64,000 bases of DNA from Brassica napus (taxonomy: Eukaryota; Streptophyta; Magnoliopsida; Brassicales; Brassicaceae): contig NC_063448.1 of NCBI RefSeq assembly GCF_020379485.1, positions 11,121,726-11,185,725 on the forward strand. Direction: 5' to 3'. Under the pieces are notes generated by a model, which made no database searches, was not told the origin of the DNA, and was given only the letters and a program-made list of their open reading frames with translations. Of this stretch, positions 22,683-36,122 are shown one piece after another. The position numbers and the translations under genes are program-made. Numbering within the stretch: the stretch's first letter is position 1; the number at the start of each line of letters is the position of its first letter.

Positions 22683-23493
22683 TTATTCTTGGGTTCACCC
22701 CCTAGGATGAACCTAGAGGTTCACCGACCAATAGGATTGTGTTATTTCATATTCTATATCTTTTAAAAAAAAAAACAAAATATTGTCAAATTATATTATC
22801 TTTTTAAAATTAAAAGGTAAAAAGAAATAAATAAAAAATAGTAATAATTACAAAAAAAATATTTTTTAACGTCGTCAGCAAAACATTAAACCCTAAATCC
22901 TAATCCCTAAACCCTAAATGCTAAAGCCTAAACCCTTGGGTAAACCCTAAACTCTAGGATAAACCCTAAACTCTAGGATAAATCTTAAACTCTAAGATAA
23001 ATCTTAAACTCTAAGATAAATCTTAAACTCTAAATCAAAATCACTAAACACGAAAACACTCAAGGGTTTAGGGTTTAGGATTTAGGGTTTAGAGTTTTAG
23101 GGTTTAGTGTTTTTATTTAGAGTTTAGGATTTATCCAAGGGTTTAGGGTTTACCCAAGGGTTTAGAGTTTATCCAAGGGTTTAGGGTTTACCCAAGGGTT
23201 TAGGTTTACCCAAGGGTTTAGGGTTTAGGGTTTAGGATTTAGGGTTTAGGGATTAGGATTTAGGGTTTAGGGATTAAGATTTAGGGTTTAGTATTTTGCT
23301 GACGACGTCAAAAATATTTTTTTTAATTCTTTTTTCTGTAGCTGCTATTTTTTTTTTTACTTTCTTATTTTAAAAACATAATATAACTTGATAATATTTT
23401 GTTTCCTTTTTTAAAAGATATCGAAATTGAAATAATGAAATCCTATTGGCTGGTGAATCTAGAGGTTCACCTAGGGGGTGAACCCAAGAATAA
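22683..23493. mobile_element. Foldback element A with telomere-like arms
   Basis: The left end (TTCTTGGGTTCACCCCCTAG, then AGGTTCACC..CCAATAGGAT) and the right end are reverse complements over about 80 bp. Further inward the arms are GACGTCGTCAGCAAAA and its complement. The left arm is then degenerate CCCTAAA-type repeats (about 22890-23035) and the right arm TTTAGGG-type repeats (about 23065-23295), meeting near 23058. The whole 0.8 kb can fold on itself. It has no coding sequence. Target duplication is unclear. Confidence 0.7.
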
Positions 23494-25770
23494 CTTCACC
23501 TCCGGAGTGAATTTTTTTTTTCCTGGTAAAAATGTAAAAATATTATTACCAGATTTTTTAATTTTTGACAGGCATACAGAGATTAACAGGAAACAGAAAA
23601 GAAAACAAAATTTAAACAAAACTCAATCTAGCCTAAATCGGAGCATGACATAACACACTAGAACAACAATCCAGAAGCATGACACAACACACTAGAACAA
23701 CAATCCAAAAGCATGACACAACACACTAGAACAACAATCCAGAAGCACGACCAGTTTGGTACCTACCGCTTGCGGCAAAAAACTGAGCCAAGTTAAACCG
23801 AGAGTCAGAGCCCGGTAATTTTGGCCTCCCCGATGCAACTGATCTTAAAGATATTGGCTCAGCCGAGAACAGCTCGCGGAGTACCTCTTAGCACACACCC
23901 ACATGAACAAACTGTAAAGGTAGAGGCCAAGAACACCAACACCAGCTAGAACAAGCAATTATTTGACTCGGAACCAGCCTGTACACAATGCCAGACCAAG
24001 CAAAAACAGGCTGCAACCTCCGCACTCCCTGACCAGTAGCCCCAAACCTACACTAAAATGAAACCGCACACCACCACCAATGCTCAAGCGAACCTCAGTG
24101 ATGTTGGGATGTGAGCGAAAACCAAGCGCTCAAAGCAAGCAGTCAAAAGACACGAGAACCACTTGCACGCTTGAAGCCGTTGAGAACCAACGAGCTAACT
24201 CCAGTACTGAAACAATTTGCCGCTAGCAACAACAAGGACTTTATGAAGACCAGAGCACATACCTAACCGAAGAACATATGCCTCCAGAGAATGGACAAGC
24301 CATGGAATCGGAAAGAGAGGATTTGAAGTGAAGAGGCAGAGCAGGAGGCCACTGAGGAGGCATAGACAACCGCCCTTTGAACCACAAGCTAGACCTACAC
24401 GAGCCTTGATTGTACTCGAGAACCAACTCACCTGCGAACTCAAAGCACAAGGCACGTTGTCGTGGTAAAGAGACCCACCGACACACACTCTGGCTAGAAG
24501 AGGAGAACCAGCGCCCGACGAGAACGACGAGAACTAAGAAACTCCAGCCCGAGCCAAATGACACTCTAGTCCGGAAGGAGAGACCCATCGACGACCTAGG
24601 AGAGTCAAACCAAACCTCCTCCTCACGAGAAGAAGAAACGGACCAGATCTTAGGTGAAAACGATCTAGATCCAAACCCAAAGAGCCGAATGCAGCACCCA
24701 ACCATAGCTCCACCTTCTCGCCAAGGAACCAGAGGAAGCAGAGAAACCGCCGGAGACACCAAACCCTCTGCAGCGGAGCAATCTCCGGAGCCAAACCCTA
24801 ACCCATAAACTTGTGCATATCGAAGGGGAAGCAAGACAGTCGAAGCAGCAGCAACAGAGAAGAACAGAGACGCGAGGACGGAGCCTTTGGCGCCAGTACG
24901 CGCACGGACGCGCCACCGTACGCCGGGGGAAAGTGAGCTTTACTTTATCGAACTTTTGCGAGAGAGAAGATATGGAGGAGAGATTGTTTTGTCTGTTAGT
25001 TATATTATTATAACTCTCTCTAAGGTGAATTGTTAAATTCACCCCACTTTTTATAACCAAGCAAAGTGTCATGTAGAACTAACTAAAAATAATAATAAAA
25101 TTAAAAAATAAATGGCTGAAAAAAACAACAACATGATGTTAATGCCGTCTGCGATACCCGAAACTCTAAAAATATAAAATCTAAACCCTAAACCAAAAAC
25201 TTAAACATTAAACCCCAAATCCTAAACCCTAAATTCTAAATCTTAAACTCTACACCCAAATCGTAAACCCTAAACCCAAAACTCTAAACCATAAACCCTA
25301 AATCTTAAACTCTAACCCTAAATCTTAAATCTTAAACACATCACTTGATCAGGGTTCGGGTTTAGTATTTAAGGTTTAGAGTTTAGAGTTTAAGATTGAT
25401 GGTTTAGGGTTTATGGTTTTGGGTTTAGAGTTTTGGAATTTAGTATTTAGGGTTTATAGTTTAGAATTTTGGGTTTAGGGTTTATACTTTAGAGTTTAGT
25501 ATTTAGGGTTTATGGTTTAGAGTTTTGGGTTTAGGGTTTAGAGTTTGGGTTTAGGGTTAAGGTTTAGAGTTTTGGGTTTAGGGCTTAGAGTTTTGGGTTT
25601 AACTTTTAGATTTTTGTAGTTTCGGGTTTTGCAGACGTTGTTAAAGTCAGTATTGTTTTTTTTCAGATTTTCTTTTTGATTTTGTTACTTTTTTAACTAA
25701 TCCTTCGTGATATTTTGGTTGGCTATAAAGTTGAGATGAATTTAACAATTCACTGTAGGGGTGAACCCAA
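23494..25770. mobile_element. Foldback element B, split by a retroposon
   Basis: The right terminus (about 25715-25770: GAATTTAACAATTCAC, GGGGTGAACCCAAGT) is the reverse complement of the left terminus. The left terminus appears in two pieces, 23494-23512 and 25011-25075 (GTGAATTGTTAAATTCACCC). Telomere-like CCCTAAA arms (25165-25335) and TTTAGGG arms (25350-25610) meet at a centre near 25343. The gap 23513-25010 is explained by a retroposon insertion. Its left end abuts element A directly. Confidence 0.55.
23513..25010 (-). mobile_element. GC-rich poly-A retroposon of unknown class
   Basis: The left end is a T-run (3' poly-A tail on the minus strand) preceded by a small hairpin (CTGGTAA...TTACCAG). 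Three exact or near-exact 34-bp tandem units lie at 23643-23744. The 5' half (24200-24950) is much richer in GC than its surroundings and leaves long open frames on both strands, but none starts at a good ATG with a recognisable domain. Flanks TAACTTCACCTCCGGAGTGA (left) and TAACTCTCTCTAAGGTGA (right) look like diverged copies of one target site. Candidates are a LINE-mobilised non-autonomous element or a retroposed host transcript. Confidence 0.45.
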
Positions 25771-25957
25771 GTACTGTTATTTTGTTTTCTACTTCCAAAT
25801 TTAGGCCGAATATTTAGAAATTATGCCTTTACATAATTGCTTAATTTTTATAATTTGAAAACATAAATAACTAGTGGAGATAGGATTATATGTAGGTTTA
25901 TAATCAGAAATAAAGAGTTCTTTCAGTATTTTGACTAAATTAGCAAATAATGGGACA

Positions 25958-26834
25958 TAACTTAGGTTCACCCCCTAGAGTGAATCTTTAAATTCACTCC
26001 ACCTTTTATCACCAATCAAAGTGACACATAGATTATTAATTAAAAAATATTAAATTAAATAAAAAATAGCTACAAAAAATAAAAACGCTAATTTTAACGA
26101 CGCTAACGCTTCCAACTAAACCCTAAACCCTAAATCTTAAATTCTAAACCCTATACCTTAAATTCTAAACTCAAATCCAAACCCCTAAATCCAAACCCTA
26201 TACCCTAATCCTAGACCCTAAACCCAAATTATATATCCTAAACCCAAAAACTAGACTATAAACCTAAACTCTATACCCTAAACCCAAGTCGTAGACCCTA
26301 AACCCAAACCGTAAATCTTAAACCCAAATTATATACCCTAAACCCAAAACCTTAACCATAAGTCCAAACGGTAAATCCTAAACCCAAACCGTAAATCCTA
26401 AACCCAAAACCTATACCCTAAACCCAAATCCTAGACCTAAAACCCAAACGATAAACCCTAAACCCAAACCCCAAACTTAGATGCTATAGGGTTTGGGTTA
26501 AGATTTACGGTTTGGGTTTAGGGTCTAAGACTTGGGTTTAGGGTATATGATTTAGGTTTATAGTCTATTTTTTGAGTTTAAGGTATATTATTTGGGTTTA
26601 GGGTCTAGGATTAGGGTTTAGGTTATAGGGTTTGGGTTTAGGGGTTTGAATTTGGGTTTAGAATTTAGGGTATAAGGTTTAGAATTTAAGATTTAGGGTT
26701 TAGAGTTTCGCTGGAAACGTTAACGTCGTTAAAATTAGCGTTTTTATTTTTTGTATCTATTTTTTATTTAATTTCATATTTTTTAATTAATAATCTATGT
26801 GTCACTTTGATTGGTTCTAAAGGATGAACCTAAG
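25958..26834. mobile_element. Foldback element C with telomere-like arms
   Basis: The ends ACTTAGGTTCACCCCCTAGA and GGATGAACCTAAGT pair. Next inward CAATCAAAGTGACACATAGA pairs with its complement, and TTAACGACGCTAACG with CGTTAACGTCGTTAA. The arms are CCCTAAACCCAAA-type repeats (26115-26475) and TTTGGGTTTAGGG-type repeats (26480-26705). The right terminus lacks about 25 bp present on the left. Non-coding. Confidence 0.7.
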
Positions 26835-27183
26835 TTTTGTTCCAAATAATGTGGTCAAGAAATATAAATTAACCTACCAATAATTCATACAAAAGTGCCT
26901 ATTTCTTGCAAATAATTCACCCATTCTATCCACTGGCACTACCTTCTTACTGTAGCTAAACTACAGACACAAATGCATCTCGTACACTTAATTAATTACA
27001 TTGTTTTGAGTAATAACCTCTAATTTCATACCATGAACTTTATAAGAGTCATCAGATTTGACTGTGAGTATGTAAGTATAAACAGTAAAATTTAACTTTA
27101 TGATTGTCCTGCATGAAAACATATACACATTTACTGTTAAATAAAAATAAAACCTACATGTAATTATCTCATTCTAATTAACG
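26835..27183. other. Gene-less stretch
   Basis: AT-rich, no supported feature; ends with ACG, one copy of the next element's target duplication. Confidence 0.6.
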
Positions 27184-29819
27184 CACTACAAGAAAACAAC
27201 GGCATACTGAGGGAAAAAATCGTCGGTATGTCGTCGGAATAATGCTATTCCGACGACATACCGACGAAAAAAGTTCTCGGAAATAATTTCTCGGAAATTC
27301 ATCTTTCCTCGGAAATCCCTCGGAAATTTCCGACGGAATTCCGAGGAAACCTTATTTCCTCGAAATTTCCGAGGACCACAAGTTCGTCGGAAATTCCTCG
27401 GAATATTCTGAGGAAGATGTCGTCGGAATATTCCGAGGGATAAACTTCCTCGGAATATTTCCAAAATTAAAAAAAAAAATTATAAATTTATTTTTTTTAA
27501 ATTGAAATTCGAAAATATAAAATTAAAATTGAAATCGAAAACATATTTAAAATACAAAAAATAATAAAATAGTTTTTATAAATAAAAAAATGTTTTATAA
27601 ATACAAAATTAGTTTTAATAAATATGAAATCATCTTTTTATAAATACAAATAGTTTTTATAAATACAAAAAATAATAAAATAGTGTTTATAAATAAAAAA
27701 ATGTTTTATAAATACAAAATTAGATTTATAAATATAAATATTTTTATAGATATGAAATCATCTTTTTATAAATACAAAATAGTTTTTATAAATACAAAAA
27801 ATAATAAAATAGTGTTTATAAATAAAAAAAAATATTTTATAAATACAAAATTAATTTTAAAATATGAAATCATCTTTTATAAATCCAAAAATCGAATTTA
27901 TATACAAAGAACGGTTTGTATATTTAAAAATAGTTTTTATAAATACAAAAATAAAAAAAATAGTGTTTATAAATCAAAAAAATGTTTTATAAATACAAAA
28001 TTAATTTTAAAATATGAAATCATCTTTTATAAATCCAAAAATCGAATTTATATACAAAAAACGTTTTGTAAAATCGAATTTATATAGAAAAAACGTTTTG
28101 TAAATACAAAAATAATGAACAATTTATAAAAAAAGTTCTAAATCAATCCAACACAACCAAATCACAATTCTAAACCTATTACACAACAAATCACAATCCT
28201 ACCCAATCACCCTAACAAAAATCTATCAAAAACCTTCTAAAATCATCAAATCTACTTAAAAACCTAACAAATAGGACCTAAAAGAGTGGGATAGGGTCCT
28301 TACATGATTTGTAAGGGAATGAAAAGGATTCGCCGGAGAGTTCGTCGCGAGAGAAGGTGGAGAACGCCAGAAGGAGAGAGAGATTGCCGGAGAGGAAGAA
28401 GAGAGAAATGGGGAAGAAGATGCGTTTGGAGTTTATAAAACCTTGGGTCCGACGGATATTTTCCGTCGGAATTCCCTCAGTATTTTCAATTTCAATTTTT
28501 CCGAAATATTTGGCGGCTTGTTTGCCCGGTTAAATGAAAATATTCCGAGGAAATTCCGACGGCCACTTAAATATCCGTCGGAATTTCCTCGGAATATTTT
28601 CATTAATTCGAGGAAAAAGAATATCTTGTGCATGTATTTCTATTAATTTATATTGTTCCTCGGAATTTTCTCAGAATATTCCGAGGAAATACCGAGGAAC
28701 TAGTGTTTGGGGTTTCAAAACATCAATTTTTTTTGCCGTATTTCATTTCTTATACAATTGTAATGCATACCATTGAGGATTCTTTGTATAGATGAGCATA
28801 AACCATGAAATAACAAATTTCAAAACGAATTGTAAGTATTCCCTTTACCGTTCATTAAAGTGTATAAGTGTTTCTCTTATGTTATGGGGATTTCGTTCAT
28901 ACAATCGGAAAAGTGTTTATTATAGGGTGAGGAACAAATTTTTGACTTCATAATGAACGTAAGACACTTAATAAGGGTTATATAGGTGTTATTCAAACCG
29001 CAAAAACGTTGTTTTCAGTTTAAAAACCCTATTTCCTCGGAATATTCCGAGGGAATTCCGAGGAAACCCTTTTCTTCCTCGGAATTTCCTCGGAATATTC
29101 CGAGGAAATTCCGAGGAACTAGTGTTTGGGGTTTCAAAACGTCAATTTTTTTTAAACGGATCGATCGATGGATATATGTCCAAAAACGCATCGATCGATC
29201 ACTAAGATGGACCAAAGCGTAACAATGTGATCGATCGATGAGATTATCCCATCGATCGATCGAGGATATCAAGTGTTCCTCGGAATTTCCTCGGAATATT
29301 CCGAGGAAATTCCGAGGAACTAGTGTTTGGGGTTTCAAAATCTCGAATGTTTTTTTATAAACGGATCGATCGATGGATATATGTCCAAAAACGCATCGAT
29401 CGATCACGAAGATGGACCAAAGCGTAACAATGTGATCGATCGATGGGATTATCCCATCGATCGATCGAGGATATCAAGTGTTCCTCGGAATTTCCTCGGA
29501 ATATTCCGAGGAAATTCCGAGGAACTAGTGTTTGGGGTTTCAAAATCTCGAATGTTTTTTTATAAACGGATCGATCGATGGATTTATGTCCAAAAACGCA
29601 TCGATCGATCACTAAGATGGACCAAAGCGTAACAATGTGATCGATCGATGGGTATATGTCCAAAAACGCATCGATCGATCACTAGTTCGTCGGAATTTCC
29701 TCGGAATATTCCGACGGATTGATGGTTCCTCGGAATTCCGTCGGTATATTCCGAGGAAATTCCGAGGATTTCATTTTCCGTCGGAATGTCCGTCAGAATA
29801 CCGTTGTTTTCTTGTAGTG
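27184..29819. mobile_element. Non-autonomous CACTA (En/Spm-type) element
   Basis: It begins CACTACAAGAAAACAACGG and ends CCGTTGTTTTCTTGTAGTG, perfect inverted repeats, with the 3-bp duplication ACG on both sides (27181-27183, 29820-29822). Subterminal regions are packed with TCCTCGGAATTTCC / CCGAGGAAATTCC palindromes, the expected transposase-binding arrays. AT-rich tandem arrays of TTTTATAAATACAAAAT fill 27540-28110. The segment 28140-28330 matches the region upstream of the first gene in the larger CACTA element (35040-35200). It is therefore a deletion derivative of that family with no transposase. Confidence 0.85.
29075..29690. repeat. About 203-bp tandem repeat, three copies, in the CACTA element
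   Basis: Units start near 29075, 29276 and 29481. Each holds a palindrome of TTCCTCGGAATTTCC type, a GTTTGGGGTTTCAAAA phrase, and pairs of GATCGATCGATGG / CGATCGATCAC palindromes around TATGTCCAAAAACGCA. The third unit is truncated and runs into the right terminal region. Confidence 0.75.
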
Positions 29820-30278
29820 ACGTGTCATTCTTGAATGTTACGAAACAACAACTAAACATCAAATTAAGAAACAAAAACTTAGTTTAAATAACAACCTTCA
29901 CGTCAAAAATGTAGCATCGCTTGTTCACATATAATTATATAACAAATATCCATCATGCCATGCAACATACAAACTGCAATCTTTAATGCAGAAAAACATA
30001 AAAACTGCAATCACACACACGTATGTATATAATGTATTCTCCTCGACTTGAAATATTTGACTTATCTGATAAAATTTTAAAAATCATTTATTAAACAAAT
30101 AGCACGAATGTTTGACACCAGAGCGATGCAAGAATCAAATCGCTGTGAAATACTAGTTTATGATAATATCAAACTGATATATGAGTTCAAATTTTCATGG
30201 TAAATTCTAATAGGCGATTCATATGTAAAATATTTCAACTGGGATTCTCATTATTGTTATCGACACCATCCACATAAT
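29820..30278. other. Gene-less stretch
   Basis: No ORF or bounded repeat seen; ends in the hAT-like target duplication CACATAAT. Confidence 0.6.
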
Positions 30279-30854
30279 TAGGTCTGGAACTTTTATCCGA
30301 GATCCGGATTCGATCCGAGATTCGATCCGGATCCGATCTGAAAATCAGGATATCCGGAAGGGCCGAATCCGGATCCGGATAGTAAAATGTTGGATCCGTC
30401 AAAGCGGGATCAGGATCCGGATATTTTAATTTTTTAGTCCGGATATCCGGATCCCTAAGTTTTATTAATAACTATTTCAAAAATAGTAATATCTATATAT
30501 AAAAATTAATTTTATTTAATATACTTTCATTTTTATAATAATATATATAAATTTTATGTAAATTTTGTAATATTATACATTGAAATAATTAAAAACATTA
30601 TATATATTTTTATTTTTATTTTTAAATTATTGTTAATATTTTATATATATTGATATTATTTTTTATTTATTCTAAGGATCCAAATCCGGATCCGGATATC
30701 CGCCGGATATTAAAATTTTTAGAAGGATATCCGACATCCGGATATCCGAGAACCTCGGATCCGGATAAAGATAGTAAAATTATGGATCCGCCGGATAAGG
30801 ATCCGGATCCGGATATTTTAATATTGCCTGGATATCCGATCCGTCTCAGGCCTA
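30279..30854. mobile_element. hAT-like element (GGATATCCG-rich)
   Basis: It starts TAGGTCTGGAACTTTTATCC and ends GATCCGTCTCAGGCCTA. It is flanked by the exact 8-bp duplication CACATAAT (30271-30278, 30855-30862). The ends are arrays of ATCCGGATCCGGATAT. The centre is AT-rich and non-coding. The motif variant links it to the 1093 copy. Confidence 0.8.
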
Positions 30855-30862
30855 CACATAAT

Positions 30863-31605
30863 AGCTATGATGATTAGGAATAGTGTGGCTTTATAGAAAA
30901 ACAATAATGAAGATGAACATATAGAACAAAACTAACAGAAGAGAAAAAGAAATGGGCTCTCCTTTTTATATAACTCGATTAAAAATACGCAGAAAAATGT
31001 CGGCTTCAAACCCTACAAAGCTCCCACAGCATCCATGTTTCCCTCACACCACGCCCCTCTCTCGCTCATGTCTCTTTCTTTGATACGCACCGCACCTTAT
31101 AGCATCATTCACCCTATAACTCTATTTGGATTTTTTAATGAATTGTTTAATAATAAAAATTAGTTAAAAAATTTAGTTAAAAAATTCATAAATTTTGTGC
31201 TTCATTAGAAATTTCTTAATTAAGGATTCTTAAAAAAAATATTAAACATTGTTTTATTAAATTTTTTTTTTAAAAATAAAACATAGTAAAATATAACATT
31301 TTAAACATAGATTTAAAAAAAAAACATAACGACCAAGGAAGAATCGAAAACGCGAGGTGAAAACTGATAAACTAGTCCACATTCTGAAGAAACTGTCCCA
31401 AACAAAACGACCAGGGGTGAGTTTCACTCTCCATTGTTTGTTATATATATGAGGAGTTAGAGATAGTGTTAGATTTGTGTATATAATGACAGATAGAAGT
31501 GGAGATAAAGAGGCTAGAAGGGAAACACAAAGAGAAAGGAGCAAAGATCGTTGAAGAATCAAAGAAACAACAAGTGATAGTTGGACAAGAGAAGAAACCT
31601 CCTGT
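30863..31605. other. Gene-less stretch
   Basis: Includes a short pyrimidine-rich patch (31015-31100). No ORF with recognisable similarity is present on either strand. Confidence 0.55.
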
Positions 31606-31609
31606 ATGA

Positions 31610-31780
31610 AGGCTACTGAAGAGATGGGCTTGGAAGAGACGCCGTGGACATGCCGGTGTTCTCAAATATTGTCTCGAAAACGCTTCTTGCATGACCATAG
31701 CTGTTAAACTAAAGAAGCACAAGCACGGTGGTTACTTAATCACCACCAAACGCCACAAAAACTTCTGGCTTCTCGCTTAA
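31610..31780 (+). CDS. Possible small basic peptide gene or remnant
   Basis: An open frame of 56 codons, very rich in Lys, Arg and His (RLLKRWAWKRRRGHAG, KLKKHKHGG, TTKRHKNFW), ends at TAA 31778-31780. The nearest upstream ATG (31606) is out of frame by one base, and the codon directly before 31610 is a stop. If real, it needs a 1-bp correction or splicing. The unusual composition and TATA-like TTATATATATGAGG about 170 bp upstream are the only support. No family is recognised. Confidence 0.2.
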   Translation, partial: RLLKRWAWKRRRGHAGVLKYCLENASCMTIAVKLKKHKHGGYLITTKRHKNFWLLA

Positions 31781-31975
31781 GAACACCAACCTGCAAGCTT
31801 TTCATCCTTTATTTTGTGTTTGTATCATCAAAATCTTTGAAATAAATTCTCATTCTTCAATGGATTATTGAAATAACAAATGTACCTGCACAAGAATTAT
31901 CAACAATTTTTCCCTATCCTCATTTGGTTAAAATGATTTTATTAATAAACACAACACATTGGAATACAAGTGAGA

Positions 31976-32075
31976 CTACTGCAGTCAATGCTTATAAGCA
32001 ATACGGTGAAGCTGATCATACCCCGCAAGCACTCCTGCTCCTGCTACACCAAGAAGCATGTTGGCAGTAACTCCT
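31976..32075 (-). pseudogene. ER-ANT1-like adenine nucleotide transporter, last-exon fragment
   Basis: The minus strand reads on from the other side of the CACTA insertion. Residues VTANMLLGVAGAGVLAGYD then QLHRIAYKH are essentially the C-terminus of Arabidopsis ER-ANT1 as I recall it. The penultimate conserved Trp is TGA (31985-31987), and the ancestral stop TAG follows at 31976-31978. Removing the element and one copy of CCT joins this piece in frame to the 39858 piece across LYRGVTAN. Confidence 0.8.
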
Positions 32076-32675
32076 CACTACAAGAAAACAGCGGCATACC
32101 GAGGGAAAAATCGTCGGTATGTCGTCGGAATAACGTTATTCCAACGACATACCGACGAAAAAAGTCCTCGGAAATAACTCCTCGGAAATTCATTTTTCCT
32201 CGGAAATCCCTCGGAAATTTCCGAAAAAATTCCGAGGAAATGAAATTCCGAGGAAACTCCGAGGACCACCAGTTCGTCGGAAATGTCCTCGGAATATACC
32301 GAGGGAGGACTTCCTCGGGATATTTCGATGGACTTTCCGATGGTCCAATCCTCGGAAGTTCCGACGAAATGTTCCTCGGAATTTTCATCGGGAATTTCCG
32401 AGGAACGGAGCCCTCGGAAAATTCCGAGGAATGAGTCCCTCGGTATATCCGAGGAAGGAGTCCCTCGGTATATTCCGAGGAAATGTTCGTCGGAAATTTC
32501 CGAGGGTTCATTTTCTTGAAATTTAAAAAAAAATTAATTTTTTTTTAAAAAATAAAATTTTTGAAATTTAAATTTAAAAATATAAAATTAAAATTAAAAT
32601 TGAAAACATATTAGATAATATTCAAAGTTGTACAAATAAAAATAAAACATTCCGAGTTTTTGAAAAAAAAAAAAA

Positions 32676-34449
<1,774 letters not shown>

Positions 34450-36120
34450 AGACCTGTAAATTAAAAAAAAACATATTTAAAAATTAGTTCTAATAATTTT
34501 AATAAATAAAAAAACATATTTAAAAAATAGTTTTTAATCACAAATAAATAAATAGTTTTACAGAAAATAGTTTTAATAAACAAAAATTGTTTAATAATTA
34601 CAAAAAAAAGTTTTAATAAATAAAAAATAGTTTAATAATTACAAAAATAGTTTTAATAAATAAAAAATAGTTTAATAATTACAAAAAATAGTTTTAATAA
34701 TATTAAAAATGTTTAATAATTACAAAAAATAGTTTTAATAAATAAAAAATAGTTTAATAATTACAAAAAATAGTTTCAATAATATTAAAAATGGTAAATA
34801 AATATAGAAATTTATATTATATATATATATTTTTTTTTAATTTTTTTTTTTTAAATCCCAAATAATAGTTTTTAATCACAAAATTTTTTTTATAGATATT
34901 AAAAATGTTTAATAAATATATAAATGATTTTATAATGCAAAAAATAGATTTTATATACAAAAAACGTTTTCATATTATATATACATAATTATCAATTAGA
35001 TTTTTATAACCACAAAATTAATAAAAACTAAAAAAAATAATTCCAAATCAAGTGAATACCATAATCAAACTCGATTTTACACAATCCTACCATTCACCCT
35101 AACAAAAATCTATAAATATCATTCCAAAATCATCAAATTTACTTAAAAACCTAACAAATCTAACCTAAGAGAGTGAGATAGGGTTCATACATGATCAGTG
35201 ACTGAAATTGAGGAGGATTAGGGCGGAAATCGCGAGAGAGAAGAGAGTGTTCGTTGGAAATCGCGAGAGAGCTTCGGCGTTCGGCGGAGAGAGGAAGAGA
35301 GAAATGGGAAGAAGATCTGGTTCGACCTAATAAAATGAGGCGTCCGACGGAAAATGTCCGTCGGAATTTCCTCGGACTAGTTAAATATTTCCGTCGGAAT
35401 TTCCTCGGAAATCATTAATTCAATTTTCGCGAAATATTTGGCGGCTTGGTTTACCCGGTGAAAAACCCCTAGTTCCTCGGAATTTCCTCGGAATATTCCG
35501 AGGGAATTCTGAGGAAATCCTTATCTTCCTCGGAATTCCGTCGGAATATTCCGAGGAAATTTCGAGGAAAAAGGGTTTGGGGTTTCAAAAAATCATTTTT
35601 TTTTTGCCGTATTTCATTTATTATACAATTGTAATGCATACCATTGAGGATTCTTTGTATAGATGATCATAAACCATGAAATAACAAAATTTCATTTCTT
35701 ATAATTGTAAGTATTCCTTTTACCGTTTATTAAAGTGTATAAGTGTTTCTCTTATGTTGTGTGGGTTTCGTTCATGCAATCGTAAAAGTGTTTGTTATTG
35801 GGTAAAACACCAAAGTTAGACTTCATAATCTGGTTAAGACACTTAATGAAGGTTATATACGTGTTATTCAATCCGCAAAATGTTTTTTTTGGTTAAAAAC
35901 CCTTAATTCCTCGGAATTTCCTCGGAATATTCCGAGGGAATTCCGAGGAAACCCTTATCTTCCTCGGAATTCCGTCGGAATATTTTGGGGAAATTCCAAA
36001 GAAAAAGACTCTATAATCAAATCCCTAAATCGACAAGGTCTATTCCGAGGAAATTCCGAGGAAAACCTATCTTCCCTCGGAATTTCCTCGGTATTTCTAT
36101 TAAAAAAAAAAAAAAGTCGA
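34450..36120. repeat. CACTA interior: AT-rich tandem array and subterminal-type repeats
   Basis: Bases 34490-34800 are degenerate tandem units of TTTTAATAAATAAAAAATAG / TTTAATAATTACAAAA. Bases 35040-35330 look like the promoter and leader of ORF1 and match the smaller CACTA element. Bases 35340-36100 contain more CCTCGGAATTTCC palindromes, normally confined to ends. This suggests an internal rearrangement or a nested partial copy. No gene is seen. Confidence 0.6.
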
Positions 36121-36122
36121 TG

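Noticed and set aside
24241..24834. 197-residue minus-strand frame rich in Gly, Ser, Trp and Leu
   Set aside because: It lacks a proper ATG start and any domain, and is mirrored by open frames on the opposite strand. It reflects the GC-rich retroposon body.
22890..26705. Interstitial telomere (true telomeric DNA)
   Set aside because: Repeats are degenerate and arranged as inverted arms inside bounded foldbacks, so a former chromosome end is not the simplest reading.
27683..28087. 134-residue frame rich in Lys, Asn, Ile and Tyr
   Set aside because: It is a translation of the AT-rich tandem array inside the small CACTA element.
29015..29663. Repeated open frames containing PRNFLGIFRGNSEE or DRSHCYALVHL on both strands
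   Set aside because: They are translations of the CACTA subterminal palindromes and the 203-bp tandem repeat, not a repeat protein.
28986..29690. CRISPR-like spaced repeats
   Set aside because: This is a plant genome. Units are about 203 bp with near-identical content, so no spacer structure exists.
32044..32511. 150-residue overlapping frames on both strands at the left CACTA end
   Set aside because: They come from CCTCGGAAT palindromes, which read open in several frames at once.
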